A stretch of 64,000 bases of DNA, taken from the NCBI GenBank assembly GCA_013215145.1, contig JABSRP010000039.1:1-64000 (forward strand), written 5' to 3'. This DNA is from Pseudobacteriovorax sp. GTDB lineage: Bacteria > Bdellovibrionota_B > Oligoflexia > Oligoflexales > Oligoflexaceae. Positions 27,264 to 36,841 of the stretch are shown here, in pieces. Both the position numbers and the translations under genes were made by a program. The notes beneath the pieces are model-generated. The model had not been told where the DNA came from, made no database searches, and was given only the letters and a program-made list of their open reading frames with translations. Positions within the stretch are counted from its first letter, which is position 1. Every line of letters begins with the position of its first letter.

Positions 27264-29483
27264 TCACTTCTGCGACGACTGTAAATCATTGCGGATCAAC
27301 TCTAGTGAGACTTTAGGATCTTTAGATATGACTCCATCGAACAAACCTAACTCATCCGCTGATAAGTTCTCTGCATCTGAGGATAGAAAGATCTTTTGTC
27401 GGGCACCGATCTTCTTCAAATGTAACGCTACTTCTACTCCAGTTGAATCATTGGCAAGATAATAATCGCAAACAATATATTCGAATTCGCACATATCACT
27501 TATCGGAGGATTATGAATAAAATCGTCTAGGCTTGTGTAGCAGTGGACGTTTTTTTCCCCCAGCTGTTTCAACCATTGGCGTTGGAAGATTCGTTCATCC
27601 TCAAACAATAGAATCTTTGACGAAGTTTTCTCAGACTTCTTAGAGTCAACAGCACCGAGGACCGTTATTAACTGCCCCTTACTAAGAGGCTTACTGAAAT
27701 AAAGATTGGCACCAGCTTCAAATGCCATAGACTGATAGACTACTGGGTCACGATCAGAATGGATACAAATCAAGCCCTCAAAACCATTTTCCCTCAGTTC
27801 TTTTGTTAGCTGAATACCATCCCGCTTTGTATCATGGAGATCAATATCAATCACAAGCAAGTCATATTTGCTATGCTCGGAGATCAAATCTTCGGCGGCC
27901 ATATAGGTTTTAACCTTAATACTTGACTTCGAATCAATATCTTTTATGGCTGATGACAGTGCTCTCAAGTAGACTTGCTCATCGTCAAGCAGCGCCACTT
28001 GGATAGGTTTATGAAGAGATATTTTGAGATTTGGATCTGTTTTCTCCTCTAATAATTTACTCTTGGTCGCCATTAAAAAATCAGTTGAATGTTGAACCTT
28101 AGTAAATGTGGAATAGTCTTTTTCATTCGCTAGGGGCAGATCAATGGTGAACTCCGTTCCTATTTCCAAGCTCGAGGTACAAGATATTTGTCCTCCATGA
28201 GCTTCAGTGATTTTTTTTGCGATCGCCAATCCTAATCCCGTACCCCCGGACTTATCCTTAGTGTAGAAAGCATCGAATAACTTCCCTATTTCAGAGGGAG
28301 GAATAAATGTATTGCTGTTTCCGATGGTTAGAAATAGTCTGTTTTTTAACTCTTTAGTCACAAACCAAATCTTACCACTACCATTCATGTGCTCGATCGC
28401 GTTCCCTAAGATATTAGCTATGACTCGTTCGACTTTTCGGGGATCAACATCAACGAAATATGAATGGTGGAAGTCCATATGAATATCAATATTAATTTGA
28501 TCGTCAAACTGAAAAGCATACTTCGTACAATTACTAATGATTTCAGAGATCGCTACTGGTTGGGGGGTAAGTTTAGCGTCGCTCCCAACTTGCATGACAT
28601 CTGCAATCATACCATTAACCGAGACGATAGCCGATTCAATAGAGGGCAGCGTATCGCCTAAGATCTCATTAGTTTCTTTCAAACTACTTGCGCCCTTTAG
28701 ACAATCGACTAAAGCTCGAACCATAGAAAAAGGCTTCCGGACGTCATGCGCAAGCATTTGGGTTGTAGAAGCAATGGCTTTAAATTTATTGTGATCCTGA
28801 AGCTGGCGCTCTTTATCTTTAAGCTGGGACCACTGGGATTCGAACTTTAGATAAAGGTCCTCGGATTCTGTATATCGAAAGCTCGGGATAGCTACATCAT
28901 CAAACTTTCGAATTTGGGTAACGACATCTTCGATAGCCCGCGAAAAGTTTCTAGAGATTAATTTTAGAATATAGCCAATAAAAAAAATAATTAGTGAGGT
29001 AACGAAAAGGGTGGCCAATATCCAAGTAAAAATCAAAGTCGTATCAATTGGTTTAATCAACGTGACATAGTATGCCTTACCCCTACTTTCACTAATTGGA
29101 AAAGTTGCGTGGTAGGAGAGTTGCTTATTTTTAATCGTCAAAGGAAAGGATTCGGCTCGGTAATCGATCGGCCCAGGTTTTGAAACAATTATACTAACTT
29201 CACCTTCGCCATCGATTGCAAAGATTGAGACTCCCTCAAACTCAGCGGTCGTCATAGATTCCATTTGCAATTCTAGACCAAACTTATCACCAAGACTCAA
29301 TGCTTGCTTCAGGAAATCCTTGTTTGATTGGAAGGTAGCTTCTGCTTCATTTATTACTACAAAATTTACGAATAGAAAAAGTCCGACAATTGAAAAACAA
29401 AAGAAAACAAACCCTATGGATACGGAGAGTCTCCTAATGCTTTTCCTAGCTTCATTTAATATACTATCTTTCATTTTTGACAA
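27264..29483 (-). CDS. Hybrid sensor histidine kinase with two receiver domains
   Basis: The 739-residue protein has two transmembrane helices (about 22-45 and 150-173) around a periplasmic sensor region of about 105 residues. A DHp domain with H246 in LAHDVRKPF follows, then an ATPase domain with N-box NAIEH near 361 and G-box GGTGLGLAI near 413. Receiver 1 has acidic pair D500-D501, phosphoacceptor D546 and K598. Receiver 2 has D629, phosphoacceptor D673 and K721. Both receivers look intact. It has no HPt or output domain, so phosphate must pass to another protein. It overlaps a small ORF by 20 bp and sits after a binding-protein gene. A close relative is at 31656-33917. Confidence 0.93.
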   Translation of the reverse strand: MSKMKDSILNEARKSIRRLSVSIGFVFFCFSIVGLFLFVNFVVINEAEATFQSNKDFLKQALSLGDKFGLELQMESMTTAEFEGVSIFAIDGEGEVSIIVSKPGPIDYRAESFPLTIKNKQLSYHATFPISESRGKAYYVTLIKPIDTTLIFTWILATLFVTSLIIFFIGYILKLISRNFSRAIEDVVTQIRKFDDVAIPSFRYTESEDLYLKFESQWSQLKDKERQLQDHNKFKAIASTTQMLAHDVRKPFSMVRALVDCLKGASSLKETNEILGDTLPSIESAIVSVNGMIADVMQVGSDAKLTPQPVAISEIISNCTKYAFQFDDQINIDIHMDFHHSYFVDVDPRKVERVIANILGNAIEHMNGSGKIWFVTKELKNRLFLTIGNSNTFIPPSEIGKLFDAFYTKDKSGGTGLGLAIAKKITEAHGGQISCTSSLEIGTEFTIDLPLANEKDYSTFTKVQHSTDFLMATKSKLLEEKTDPNLKISLHKPIQVALLDDEQVYLRALSSAIKDIDSKSSIKVKTYMAAEDLISEHSKYDLLVIDIDLHDTKRDGIQLTKELRENGFEGLICIHSDRDPVVYQSMAFEAGANLYFSKPLSKGQLITVLGAVDSKKSEKTSSKILLFEDERIFQRQWLKQLGEKNVHCYTSLDDFIHNPPISDMCEFEYIVCDYYLANDSTGVEVALHLKKIGARQKIFLSSDAENLSADELGLFDGVISKDPKVSLELIRNDLQSSQK

Positions 29484-29706
29484 CGAACTGAAAAACTTGA
29501 TTTAGAAGCAATGGACCTACTTGAGTCAATTCGACTTTTTTAAGGATTGGCTGAAGTGATAATAATAACTGATCAATATAGACATCTTCGACCCTCTTAA
29601 GAAAACAGGTATCAGCGGTCTCAATATTAGTTACTTTCAGAGACCTACAAGTCTTATTCAGCTCAAGAACTGACGCCGACCCACAATTTCCAAATATAAG
29701 ACTCAT
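29464..29706 (-). CDS. Small unknown protein between binding protein and kinase
   Basis: An 80-residue frame starts in an ATGA overlap with the stop of the binding-protein gene (4 bp) and overlaps the kinase start by 20 bp. This double coupling favours real translation. The product is mostly hydrophobic/amphipathic (VYIDQLLLSLQPILKKV) with three or four cysteines and no signal peptide. Function unknown. Confidence 0.5.
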   Translation of the reverse strand: MSLIFGNCGSASVLELNKTCRSLKVTNIETADTCFLKRVEDVYIDQLLLSLQPILKKVELTQVGPLLLNQVFQFVVKNER

Positions 29707-31208
29707 GGATTCTCGATTCTATCGACAAAGAAATTTACACCACTTCGCTGCTGGCCAATGTCTATTTTTGACTCTTTTTTCACAAAAATTACTGGTGGAT
29801 TAGCAAAGGTGGGCACTGAAATAACTTGTTCCAAAAAATGTTGTGAGAGTTCGTTTAGAGATTTTACTTTCACGTCGAAAGACTTTGATGCTGCAACCCT
29901 ATTGTAAAGCACTGGGAACCGCTTGTCCCAAACAGGGCGTGTTTCAGGCAAAGGAGAATTTTCCATAAAATAGGAAAATTGTAACAAAGGATCAGGGCTC
30001 GAAACATTCCTTGTGACGATTCTAATAGGGAAATCAGGATCAGAATTTGTAAACTTCGTCCACCCCCCTATCACATCGATATCTAGTCCAATTAATCTTA
30101 ATTGACGCTCAATTTCACTGGCATATTCTGTTCTTTTTTCAACATATCCATATACTTTATATTTCTTGTTCCGTAGTTTCTCCGGGATCATTTGGAAATA
30201 TTTTTGCGCTTTCTTAAGGTCATATATTGGCTTGTATTCGGATGAACCCCAAAAATTTGTGGGAATAATTTCATTTGTTGGAAGGACATCATCTTCTCTG
30301 GTTTTGCCAATTTTTACGCCATCGATCCCAAATTGGAGTGCTTTCCTGAAGTTAATATCATTACTAATTTCGGAATTATAATTAAACAAGATCTGCCCAA
30401 CCCAATCAAACTTACCAGAAAGTACAATCTTGTTATAATTTGTCAGATTGTGCGGAGGGATAGTAGCTATGTCATATACTAGATTCTTATCCTGTTTTAC
30501 ATATATCGATAGCAAGGCTGGTCCCTGACTATCTTTTTCAAATTTTGAAAGACTAAATAAGCCCTTTTCTTTGTCAAAGGAGTCGACTTTGTAAGGGCCC
30601 GCTCCTACCGGGAGACCCTTCCAATGATAATAATCTTCCTGTAGTGCTTCAATTGGCACCAAAGGAACGTCAATTAATGAGTGGAGAAACGTTGGATTAA
30701 ATACATCTAATTTAATAGTAAGCGTTAAGTCATCAAGGATTTTGATACCATCAACCATTCCCGATTTAAACTTGGTGCCTGGTTTTAATTTGTCAATTCC
30801 GACAATGTTCGGAACATAATTTCTCTCAAAACTAGGCTTGTCTGTAAGAAACCATCTAGCGAAGCTAAACTCGATATCTCGGCTATTTACTAATCGACCA
30901 GAGTGAAATTTTAAACCCTTTTTGAGTTTAAATACATATATCTCTTCATCGAAATCCCAATGCCAGCTTTCCAGCAATCCGGGTTTGACTACGAGCGAAT
31001 CCGTTATATTTACTAGGTATCCGAATACAGCATGCTTGACTGGCTTTTTGACTGAAACCATCGCGTCTATGCGCCAGGGTTCCTTTCCGTCAGTCGCCAT
31101 CAATATTTTTAAAGGCTCACTTTTCGATACTGGTCCACCTACTCCGATTCTTGAACCTAGCAATAATTGTGTAGCGATCATTATCGCAATAATCAGGTAC
31201 CTAGCCAT
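29703..31208 (-). CDS. Periplasmic solute-binding protein, SBP_bac_5-like (module B)
   Basis: The 501 residues start with a signal peptide (about 1-18) and show the architecture of family 5 (oligopeptide/nickel) binding proteins. LLESWHWDFDEEIYVFKLKKG appears near the N-terminus, followed by FHSGRLVNSRDIEFSFARW and FLHSLIDVPLVPIEAL. A mid-protein LRKALQFGIDG-type motif follows. No permease or ATPase genes are nearby. The gene is instead coupled to a hybrid kinase, so it may serve as the periplasmic sensor of that kinase rather than a transporter component. A divergent copy lies at 34076-35701. Confidence 0.88.
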   Translation of the reverse strand: MARYLIIAIMIATQLLLGSRIGVGGPVSKSEPLKILMATDGKEPWRIDAMVSVKKPVKHAVFGYLVNITDSLVVKPGLLESWHWDFDEEIYVFKLKKGLKFHSGRLVNSRDIEFSFARWFLTDKPSFERNYVPNIVGIDKLKPGTKFKSGMVDGIKILDDLTLTIKLDVFNPTFLHSLIDVPLVPIEALQEDYYHWKGLPVGAGPYKVDSFDKEKGLFSLSKFEKDSQGPALLSIYVKQDKNLVYDIATIPPHNLTNYNKIVLSGKFDWVGQILFNYNSEISNDINFRKALQFGIDGVKIGKTREDDVLPTNEIIPTNFWGSSEYKPIYDLKKAQKYFQMIPEKLRNKKYKVYGYVEKRTEYASEIERQLRLIGLDIDVIGGWTKFTNSDPDFPIRIVTRNVSSPDPLLQFSYFMENSPLPETRPVWDKRFPVLYNRVAASKSFDVKVKSLNELSQHFLEQVISVPTFANPPVIFVKKESKIDIGQQRSGVNFFVDRIENP

Positions 31209-31497
31209 AACTTATAACACTTCCTGAGCTATGATGTGCTGAAATAGTATTGTCTTTTTTACATTCGGGTCTTACCAGATACACTAAGTTTTCGAAAACA
31301 TTTTGCTGATCTGGCTGAGAGATAGTCGTTCGGGCTTCACTAGTTACTACAGCCTTGGTCGAATCAACCCTAATTTGAGACAGTCCTTGTGAATTCAAAA
31401 GAAGGTCTATACGATCTGCAGTCACCGATCCCTTGTAGGATTTCTTTAAAGATTTCAGCTCAAACCTCCTTCGTCTAACATCCATGAACAATTTCAA
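31201..31497 (-). CDS. Small unknown protein upstream of module B binding protein
   Basis: A 98-residue frame overlaps the start of the binding-protein gene by 8 bp. It is basic at the N-terminus (VRRRRFELKSLKKSYKGS) and polar elsewhere, without a signal peptide or recognisable motif. The overlap with the next gene supports it, but no homologous family was recognised. Confidence 0.4.
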   Translation of the reverse strand: MKLFMDVRRRRFELKSLKKSYKGSVTADRIDLLLNSQGLSQIRVDSTKAVVTSEARTTISQPDQQNVFENLVYLVRPECKKDNTISAHHSSGSVISYG

Positions 31498-31587
31498 AAA
31501 ATGTTCACAGAAACTACTAATTAGTTAAAATTTGGCTGATTAGCAAGCACTATTTATTATTTTTGGGTGATATGTTTTCGACGCATG

Positions 31588-31605
31588 ATAATCAATATTG
31601 ATTAT
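31588..31605. repeat. Perfect 18-bp palindrome
   Basis: ATAATCAATATTGATTAT is self-complementary without a loop. It lies in the short spacer between the two kinase/binding-protein modules, on the 3' side of the upstream kinase. It could be an operator for module B or a hairpin at the end of the upstream transcript (minus strand). Confidence 0.7.
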
Positions 31606-31632
31606 TATTTTAGATTAACCCAAATATATTAC

Positions 31633-31654
31633 CCCCAATTTGAAGCAAACCAAA
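31633..31654 (+). repeat. 22-bp exact inverted repeat, left copy
   Basis: CCCCAATTTGAAGCAAACCAAA is the exact reverse complement of 36373-36394. The two copies enclose the complete module A (kinase 31656-33917 and binding protein 34076-35701), with the left copy ending 1 bp before the kinase stop codon. Confidence 0.85.
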
Positions 31655-31655
31655 T

Positions 31656-33917
31656 TTACTTACAAGTCTCTTTCATAAATTCAGTAATCTGCTGAAAGGC
31701 CTCTTTAGCATCCTTCTTAACGATCAGATCGAAAAGCTTAGCTTCATCACCAGATAAGGAATCGATATTCGAATTCAGGAATATCGGATTTTCAAAACCA
31801 ACCTCTCGTAGCTTTCTAGCTACCTCAATCCCAGTCTCACCATTTTTCAGGTAATAGTCGCAGATTGCGTAATCGTAGTCTTGAGTTGAGCTAATATCGA
31901 AGCTGGATATGGAATCATGAATCTCGAGCTCTCCAGGGAGGTACAGGCGCTTCCATTGGCGTTGGTAGATTCCTTCGTCTTCGAAAAGCAAAATTTTTCG
32001 GATTTGTTTCGAATAGTCATTTTGCATTGCAGCACACTGAGTTAGCAGCGATAGAAGATCATTTTTTTTCATAGGTTTAGGCAGAAAAAAGTTCGCGCCT
32101 GCCTCGATAGCCTTTGGCTGATATTCTAGTTTTCCTCTATTTGAGTGGATACAGATTTGCCCTTCAAAACCATTTGACCTAAGTCGTCTACAGATATCGA
32201 AACCGTCATAATTACTACTCCCAAGGTCGACATCTAAGATAATTAGGTCAACGCTGAGGTCGGGTTTGCGGGGTATATCGTCGTAGCTCGTGTAAGCTTG
32301 AATACGATTGTGGATGGACATTTTTTCGACTAAGGATTTAATCGAATTAATATATATCGGTTCGTCGTCTAGTACGATTGTATGGAACCTAATCTCGCTA
32401 ATTTCCTTCAATAAGCATTGATCCACGTTTTCTTCACCATCTTTGTCAGTGATTTTCGAGCTCGAAAGACTATAAAAATTGTTTGCGGAGGTGGGAATAG
32501 TGACCTTGGAGAAATTTGAGTTGCTTAGCATGGCTGGTAATGTAAAAATGAACTCTGTTCCATTCTCCCTCGAAGACTCACACCATATATTACCACCATG
32601 AACCTCGACTATTTTTTTCGAAATCGCAAGACCTAGACCGGTTCCGCCTTTTTTTCCTTTCGTAAAGAAGGTATCAAAAAGATTTTTTCGATCTTTTTCC
32701 TTAATATAAGTATTAGAATTACCAATGGTGAACTTAGAAAAATTTTCTTTCGGAGGTTCGACGATAATCCAAATATCACCTTTTGAATTCATATGTTCAA
32801 CTGCATTTGTTATAATATTTTGTAGCACTCTAGAAAATTTCAGGCTATCAATCGAAAACAACACTTTATGATCAATATCGACTGAGATCTGAATATCAAT
32901 TTTGTCTTTAAATTGAAAAACAGATTTGAGGTTATCAAAGACGAATTTTCTAGCAATAACTTGTTCAGTCATTATTTTGGAGTCATTCCCAACCTCCATA
33001 ACATCCTGAATCATCCCTTCTACAGAGTTGATTGCAGAGGAAATACTTGGAAGACTTTCTCTCGCAATTTTTCTAGCCTCATTGATGTCAGAGTCGCTCA
33101 TCATCGATATTAACGCCTTTATCATAGAGAAAGGTTTTCTAACATCATGAGCCAGCATTTGGGTCGTTTGAGCAATCGCTGTTACACTAGCATGTTCTTT
33201 TTCTTTCTTACTTTGCTGGATAACTATGTTTAAATATTGTTCAATATTCTCAGCCAAAAATTCGACTTCTTCAAAGTTTGTCTTATTACGAATGGCACTA
33301 ATTTCATCGGGTTTGCTATCCTTATCAAAAAATTCGAAATACTTAGCCAAACTTCTTATAGAGTTAGCAAGATCAATTGAATTAGACTTCCCAAACCTTG
33401 ACAGGATGCCCAACCAAAAAAGATTTATAATTACAATAAAAACACACGGTATTAGCCATTTAACAATACTTACCCTATTCACCAGAATTAATTCACCTAA
33501 GATTTCCTCGTTATAGGAGATTTTGTGATTAGTTATGATACTTAACTGTCCTTGAGAGTAGAGAATGTCGAATCTTTTTCCCGTGAGAAATTGTGAGTCA
33601 ATCACCTCGTGTTTCTCGACAACATTTTCACTTACTGTATTTATTAGGAACGCATTCGAAGTGAACTCGCTTTTGAATGAAGTTAATATATTTCTAAGTC
33701 GAAAAACATCTCCTATTGAAAGGAGTAGTCCGATGGATCTTTCATTACTACTAACGAGGAAATCAGATCTATCGATCGCATCTTTGATCGATAGATATGA
33801 CAAAACGACGATTATCATAATAATCTGAACAAGGAAGCTTAGAGAGTTGGCAAGTAAAAACCTTTTAGAGATATGATCCGAAATACTAATTCTAGTATTA
33901 TTTGAATTTAAATCCAA
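31656..33917 (-). CDS. Hybrid sensor histidine kinase with two receiver domains (module A)
   Basis: The 753 residues follow the same plan as the kinase at 27264-29483. There are two transmembrane helices (about 24-42 and 155-170) with a periplasmic part between, and a DHp helix with [11 protein letters not shown]. The ATPase has NAVEHMNS and [12 protein letters not shown]. Two receiver domains follow: [17 protein letters not shown] and a LPKPM lysine in the first; [13 protein letters not shown] and VKKDAK in the second. The sensor regions differ more than the C-terminal parts, as expected for paralogues with separate inputs. No output domain is present. It lies 158 bp downstream of its binding-protein gene. 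Confidence 0.93.
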   Translation of the reverse strand: MDLNSNNTRISISDHISKRFLLANSLSFLVQIIMIIVVLSYLSIKDAIDRSDFLVSSNERSIGLLLSIGDVFRLRNILTSFKSEFTSNAFLINTVSENVVEKHEVIDSQFLTGKRFDILYSQGQLSIITNHKISYNEEILGELILVNRVSIVKWLIPCVFIVIINLFWLGILSRFGKSNSIDLANSIRSLAKYFEFFDKDSKPDEISAIRNKTNFEEVEFLAENIEQYLNIVIQQSKKEKEHASVTAIAQTTQMLAHDVRKPFSMIKALISMMSDSDINEARKIARESLPSISSAINSVEGMIQDVMEVGNDSKIMTEQVIARKFVFDNLKSVFQFKDKIDIQISVDIDHKVLFSIDSLKFSRVLQNIITNAVEHMNSKGDIWIIVEPPKENFSKFTIGNSNTYIKEKDRKNLFDTFFTKGKKGGTGLGLAISKKIVEVHGGNIWCESSRENGTEFIFTLPAMLSNSNFSKVTIPTSANNFYSLSSSKITDKDGEENVDQCLLKEISEIRFHTIVLDDEPIYINSIKSLVEKMSIHNRIQAYTSYDDIPRKPDLSVDLIILDVDLGSSNYDGFDICRRLRSNGFEGQICIHSNRGKLEYQPKAIEAGANFFLPKPMKKNDLLSLLTQCAAMQNDYSKQIRKILLFEDEGIYQRQWKRLYLPGELEIHDSISSFDISSTQDYDYAICDYYLKNGETGIEVARKLREVGFENPIFLNSNIDSLSGDEAKLFDLIVKKDAKEAFQQITEFMKETCK

Positions 33918-34075
33918 TTTCTTACCTTTTTATTAAATCATAGGAATCAATCAGCACTATACCTAGATGAGATATAACCATATACTTTTAAAGGTCTCAC
34001 TTAGCCTCAATTTTAATTTACTGTTCCATATTAATTTTATACTAGCTATATCCAATGTATTTGAGAAATGAAAAT

Positions 34076-35701
34076 TTAATTGTCATTTGTTCTAAACTCG
34101 ACTAAATCGAAGTTAAAGGAACTGAAAAGCTTTTCTATCCCAATAGATTGGACTCTATCGCCTAAGTAATATCTTTGCTTTGAATCGAATAAAGGTAGAG
34201 TATTGAGATTATTCTTGATATGGGAGGAAAGTGCCTTCAAGTGAATAGTCTTATTTTCTATACTTTGCTGTTTTTGTGCCAATTTGTATAGCCTTAAGAA
34301 TTCTTTATCGTTTTTTACTGATTGAAATTCTAAAAAATCCTCTGACGTGAAGTAAGAGAATGGAACCATGGGATCTGTAAAGACTGTGGACTTACCATAG
34401 ACGAAGAAAAGTACATCAGAGTCCTTCGATTCAAATTTCGTCTGATTAGTAGGAATGAATTCAATATTTAACCCTACTCTCAAAAAATCTTTCTTCAATA
34501 CCCTTATATGATATGGCAACCTTTCTTTGGGGCCATGATAAAAAGCTTTCCATTTCCTTTCGACAAATTTTGGATTTCGAGCAATGTAGTCCTTAGCCTT
34601 ATTCAAATCGTAGGAATCTACATATTTTAATCGTCCGTAAAAATTGTTTGGTATAACTTGGTCATTCGGTACCCAATACTTTACGCCTTCAGTCATCTCA
34701 GAGCGATTGGCCAGAGACGCAATAAGTTTCCTAAATTCTAAGTTACCTCCAAGCTGACTGTCGAAATTAAAATCAATAGACATTATAGACTTCGTTATCG
34801 GACTAACTATACTACGATATTTTTTCTCCTTAGATAGTCCCCGACCTCCGGATGCGATAGCAAGGTCTACCTTATTGGCCATTGCGGTGCCATTGTTGAA
34901 AAAATCAATAGAAAACGGAACTCGATTGTCGTCATTCTTAAATCTTTCCACACGTACGAGGGGTGAATCCTGATCCGAGTATACGACTTTATATTCACCA
35001 CAGCCAATAGGCAAATCATCATGATAGCTATATAGATCGTCTTTAAAAGAGTTCATAGGTGCAAGAGGAGGCATGACCTCACCAAGTGAATGAAGAAACG
35101 AAGGGTTGGGAGAGGTTAGAGAAATTTCGAGTTTATTATTATTCACGACCTTAATCCCATCGATTAATCCAGGCCTAAATTTTTGACCTTTTTTCAGCTT
35201 ATCGATACCTTTAATTATTTTCAGAGGCCCTTGCTCCCACCTATCCTCTGTGACCGAAAGAAATGGTTTAGCTAATGCAAATTCAAAATCAATTGCTTTT
35301 AATTTCTGTCCATTGTGGCAAACGGTATTGTCGTCGATCTCCACTATAAACAAGTTCCTCTTGTAGTCCCATCGCCACTTTTTGATAAATCCAGGGCTTA
35401 TGTTATAATCAGCATCAAAATATAAAAGCTGTACGTGTATAGCGCTATTGAAAGTTCGCCTCACGCTGGCCGATGCGGATTGATGCCAGGGTTTAAAACC
35501 GTCCCCACTCAATTGGACACGAAGGTGTCTTTCTGGTTTCTTGGGTTTTGTAATTGATGCTAAGGATAAATCTGCAGTATTGAGTACCAAGAAACTCGCA
35601 ATTACAATTGGCCTAATTATTGAAAATTGCTCTTTGAAGGCAGGGAATAAAAAATCTGGTAACCCGAATTTCGACCACTTTTTACCTCTAAGAAACTCCA
35701 T
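34076..35701 (-). CDS. Periplasmic solute-binding protein, SBP_bac_5-like (module A)
   Basis: The ATG at 35701 has AAGGTG 8 bases upstream and is preferred to the ATG at 35728. The 541-residue product has an unusually long N-terminal region (about 30 residues) before a hydrophobic signal, then the family 5 binding-protein pattern: WRWDYKRNLFIVEIDD, CHNGQKLKAIDFEFALA and FLHSLGEVMPPLAP, the last matching FLHSLIDVPLVP of module B. IPNNFYG parallels IPTNFWG of module B. The two are clear paralogues. The absence of transport genes suggests a sensing role with the adjacent kinase. Confidence 0.85.
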   Translation of the reverse strand: MEFLRGKKWSKFGLPDFLFPAFKEQFSIIRPIVIASFLVLNTADLSLASITKPKKPERHLRVQLSGDGFKPWHQSASASVRRTFNSAIHVQLLYFDADYNISPGFIKKWRWDYKRNLFIVEIDDNTVCHNGQKLKAIDFEFALAKPFLSVTEDRWEQGPLKIIKGIDKLKKGQKFRPGLIDGIKVVNNNKLEISLTSPNPSFLHSLGEVMPPLAPMNSFKDDLYSYHDDLPIGCGEYKVVYSDQDSPLVRVERFKNDDNRVPFSIDFFNNGTAMANKVDLAIASGGRGLSKEKKYRSIVSPITKSIMSIDFNFDSQLGGNLEFRKLIASLANRSEMTEGVKYWVPNDQVIPNNFYGRLKYVDSYDLNKAKDYIARNPKFVERKWKAFYHGPKERLPYHIRVLKKDFLRVGLNIEFIPTNQTKFESKDSDVLFFVYGKSTVFTDPMVPFSYFTSEDFLEFQSVKNDKEFLRLYKLAQKQQSIENKTIHLKALSSHIKNNLNTLPLFDSKQRYYLGDRVQSIGIEKLFSSFNFDLVEFRTNDN

Positions 35702-35728
35702 TGTATTGACACCTTTTGCTATCAGCAT

Positions 35729-36603
35729 TTTTTAGCGAGAAATCTATCATCGCTATTTCAAAAACTGGTTTAACCTTTTAATTTTTCATTAGATATCTTA
35801 TTTATTGGCTAATTTTTCGAATGACAATTAGCTAATTTAAATTAATAAGAAGTACCGTCAGAGCTGAAGTTTTATTTTCCACTTATCAATATAAGCTCTA
35901 ATCCAAAATGTGTTAAGACGTGAACATTCTTAATATATTACCTATATATTTTGTGTGAACCATAAGTATATGGAAATATTGAGTTTAATATTAGATCAAT
36001 AAGTTATCGGATTTATTTTGGCGCTGAGAAAGAGTTTGAACCCAAATCGGAAAAATTGCGAAACGAACTTTCCCTGACGGAGAGGTCACGCAAATAAATA
36101 GTAACTCAGATTTAAGAATAAATAGAAATTTGACAAAAAATGAACCAGTGATAGTCGATTCAACGGACCTGTGTTTCACTAATAAAAATACTATGATGAT
36201 GTTTTGTCCCGATTCTCGAAATTGAGAGACCAAAAATTCCATCGAACAGCGACGACAATTCAGCCGTTTCATCTCAATTGTCACAGACCCAGAGTGGTTT
36301 GAAAATGAAATAGCCTAATGGGTGTCGGTTTTTTCGATACCATCCCATTGCACATCCAGATTCGTGAAAGTGTTTGGTTTGCTTCAAATTGGGGACACTT
36401 TAATACTGTTCTTGATTCAATTAAAGCTCCTTCCATTTGGGTTGAACCTTGATAGGTACTTAAAATTCTACCCGGAAGGAGCTATCTAAGACTTTTCCTA
36501 GTTACTTTCTGCCTGTAAACACTTATCCCAACTAATTCACATAAATCACTGCTCAAATATATTCTCGATTAATTTTGAGTGGAATCAGCCAACTAAGAAA
36601 CAG
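35729..36603. other. Relic-rich spacer between module A and the integrase block
   Basis: No intact gene is supported. A start-less plus-strand frame, 36040-36225, encodes a plausible protein fragment (TFPDGEVTQIN, FTNKNTMMMFCPDSRN), probably the end of a lost gene. A 10-bp inverted repeat, AGCTCCTTCC at 36425-36434 and its complement at 36474-36483, and the right copy of a 22-bp repeat also lie here. The promoter of module A should be near 35740-35900. Confidence 0.45.
36373..36394 (-). repeat. 22-bp exact inverted repeat, right copy
   Basis: TTTGGTTTGCTTCAAATTGGGG pairs with 31633-31654. It runs on into GGGGACACTTT, and a similar CAAA-x-TGGGGACAC string lies on the minus strand near 9541-9556 beside the transposase relic. 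Such strings recall IS ends, but no element was delimited. Confidence 0.8.
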
Positions 36604-36822
36604 CTACATAATCTGAGAAAAAATCTCCCTAGCCACCATCTTCTTAGGAACACGAATAACAAGATAATCGTCTTCTAGTGAAAAGCTCATACTGCGGCTA
36701 CTAGGTTTTTCCATTTTCTTCCATTTATAGTAAGTACTTTCGGTCACACCAAACTTCTCCACAGCTTCTTTAACGGAAAAACCCAAAATTTCTTTTTTCT
36801 GACTTTCACTATACTTCTTCAT
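36604..36822 (-). CDS. Small helix-turn-helix protein next to the integrase
   Basis: The ATG at 36822 has GGAG about 7 bases upstream; an earlier in-frame ATG at 36867 lies inside the integrase gene and is less likely. The 72 residues contain a transposase/excisionase-like HTH (VKEAVEKFGVTESTYYKWKK, about 13-32) followed by a short tail. It follows the integrase gene directly and is probably co-transcribed. It may be a recombination directionality factor or a regulator of the element; an IS-type OrfA-like origin is also possible. Confidence 0.65.
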   Translation of the reverse strand: MKKYSESQKKEILGFSVKEAVEKFGVTESTYYKWKKMEKPSSRSMSFSLEDDYLVIRVPKKMVAREIFSQIM

Positions 36823-36841
36823 AACTACTCCTGTTTTAATT

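Noticed and set aside
35991-36284. 97-codon minus-strand ORF
   Set aside because: The opposite strand encodes a more protein-like, start-less fragment; the minus-strand frame has no support.
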